Of a stretch of 58,444 bases of DNA, positions 58,334-58,444 are shown one piece after another. The stretch spans positions 1 through 58,444 of the forward strand of contig JANBPT010000191.1 in assembly GCA_027575765.1 (NCBI GenBank), given 5' to 3'. A program made the position numbers and the translations under genes. The notes under the pieces are model-generated. The model worked only from the letters and a program-made list of their open reading frames with translations, made no database searches and had not been told where the DNA came from. The stretch is from Tieghemiomyces parasiticus. Lineage: Eukaryota; Kickxellomycota; Dimargaritomycetes; Dimargaritales; Dimargaritaceae. The first letter of the stretch is position 1; each line of letters begins with the position of its first letter.

Positions 58334-58444
58334 TCACTGCACGGGTCGACCGGTGTCGTGCCAGCCATAGCTGGTGGGGTCGGTGGCGTTGGGTCGCCAA
58401 CCCGCCAGTTGCAGGTCGAAGGCGAACGGGCTGGTGGGGCTTGG
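58334..58444 (-). CDS. 3' end of an unidentified gene, partial
   Basis: The minus strand from the right edge reads 36 codons to TGA at 58334-58336. The peptide includes PFAFDLQLAGWRPNATDPTS and SYGWHDTGRPVQ and ends there. Nearly all codons end in C or G, matching the real genes here. The aromatic, Asn/Asp/Pro-rich ending has one N-glycosylation-like NAT site. No family was recognised from this fragment; the rest lies outside the window. Confidence 0.6.
   Translation of the reverse strand, partial: PSPTSPFAFDLQLAGWRPNATDPTSYGWHDTGRPVQ

Noticed and set aside
57948..58400. 150-codon minus-strand frame overlapping the partial gene
   Set aside because: It lies in a different frame from the C/G-biased partial coding sequence, starts without ATG and is low complexity.
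1..58444. CRISPR array, prophage, rRNA or intact transposon
   Set aside because: No regularly spaced direct repeats, no rRNA-like sequence, and no transposase or reverse transcriptase motifs were seen on either strand.

Overview
This window is nuclear DNA from a fungus. Spliceosomal introns with GTAAGT donors and CTAAC/CTAAT branch sites interrupt several genes, and the gene set is eukaryotic and largely fungal: glucosidase II alpha, a KEX1-type carboxypeptidase, Tvp38, Sts1/Cut8, an Hmt1-type ABC half-transporter, a carnitine/acylcarnitine-type carrier, dihydroxyacetone kinase and GPI-anchored cell-surface proteins. Coding exons strongly favour C or G in third positions. The long gene-poor stretches and rapidly evolving secreted proteins would suit an early-diverging (zoopagomycote or mucoromycote-like) lineage, but that placement is inference.

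Layout. Bases 1-13.27 kb are almost empty: one exon-like start at 188-280, a 115-bp imperfect palindrome at 1330-1444, microsatellites, and ORFs no longer than chance predicts. An intronless tRNA-Lys(CTT) lies at 13272-13344. TVP38 (minus, 2 exons) spans 13601-15158. An HMT1-like ABC transporter (plus, 18132-21245) converges on a glucosidase II alpha gene (minus, 21632-24640). Bases 24.7-29.97 kb look empty. At 29977-30138 there is a TATA box and a good start codon but only a 39-codon frame, either a truncated gene or a tiny protein. STS1/Cut8 (minus) and KEX1 (minus, 3 exons) follow.

Bases 37.2-42.5 kb hold the most distinctive locus: three tandem paralogous secreted, GPI-anchor-type proteins that share exactly the same eight-cysteine spacing (C-x5-C-x6-C-x3-C-x13-C-x3-C-x8-C-x3-C). 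I cannot match this pattern to CFEM, hydrophobin or any other family I know. A possible 54-residue secreted peptide lies antisense just behind the second paralog. Next come a mitochondrial carrier (minus, 2 exons), a type II membrane GT25 glycosyltransferase (minus), a secreted Asn/Gln-rich repeat protein (minus), a stretch with several small coding-like fragments (47.7-51 kb), a six-exon dihydroxyacetone kinase (plus, 54225-57600) and the 3' end of an unidentified gene entering from the right edge (minus).

How the genes relate. This is a chromosomal neighbourhood, not an operon. Even so, an unusual share of the genes acts in the secretory pathway or at the cell surface: glucosidase II (ER glycoprotein folding), KEX1 (late-Golgi propeptide processing), Tvp38 (Golgi membrane), GT25 (lumenal glycosyl transfer) and four GPI-type surface proteins. 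Several plus- and minus-strand genes have TATA boxes 140-190 bp upstream of the start codon. Gene calls rest on translated motifs and on splice phases that close exactly; no database search was possible.
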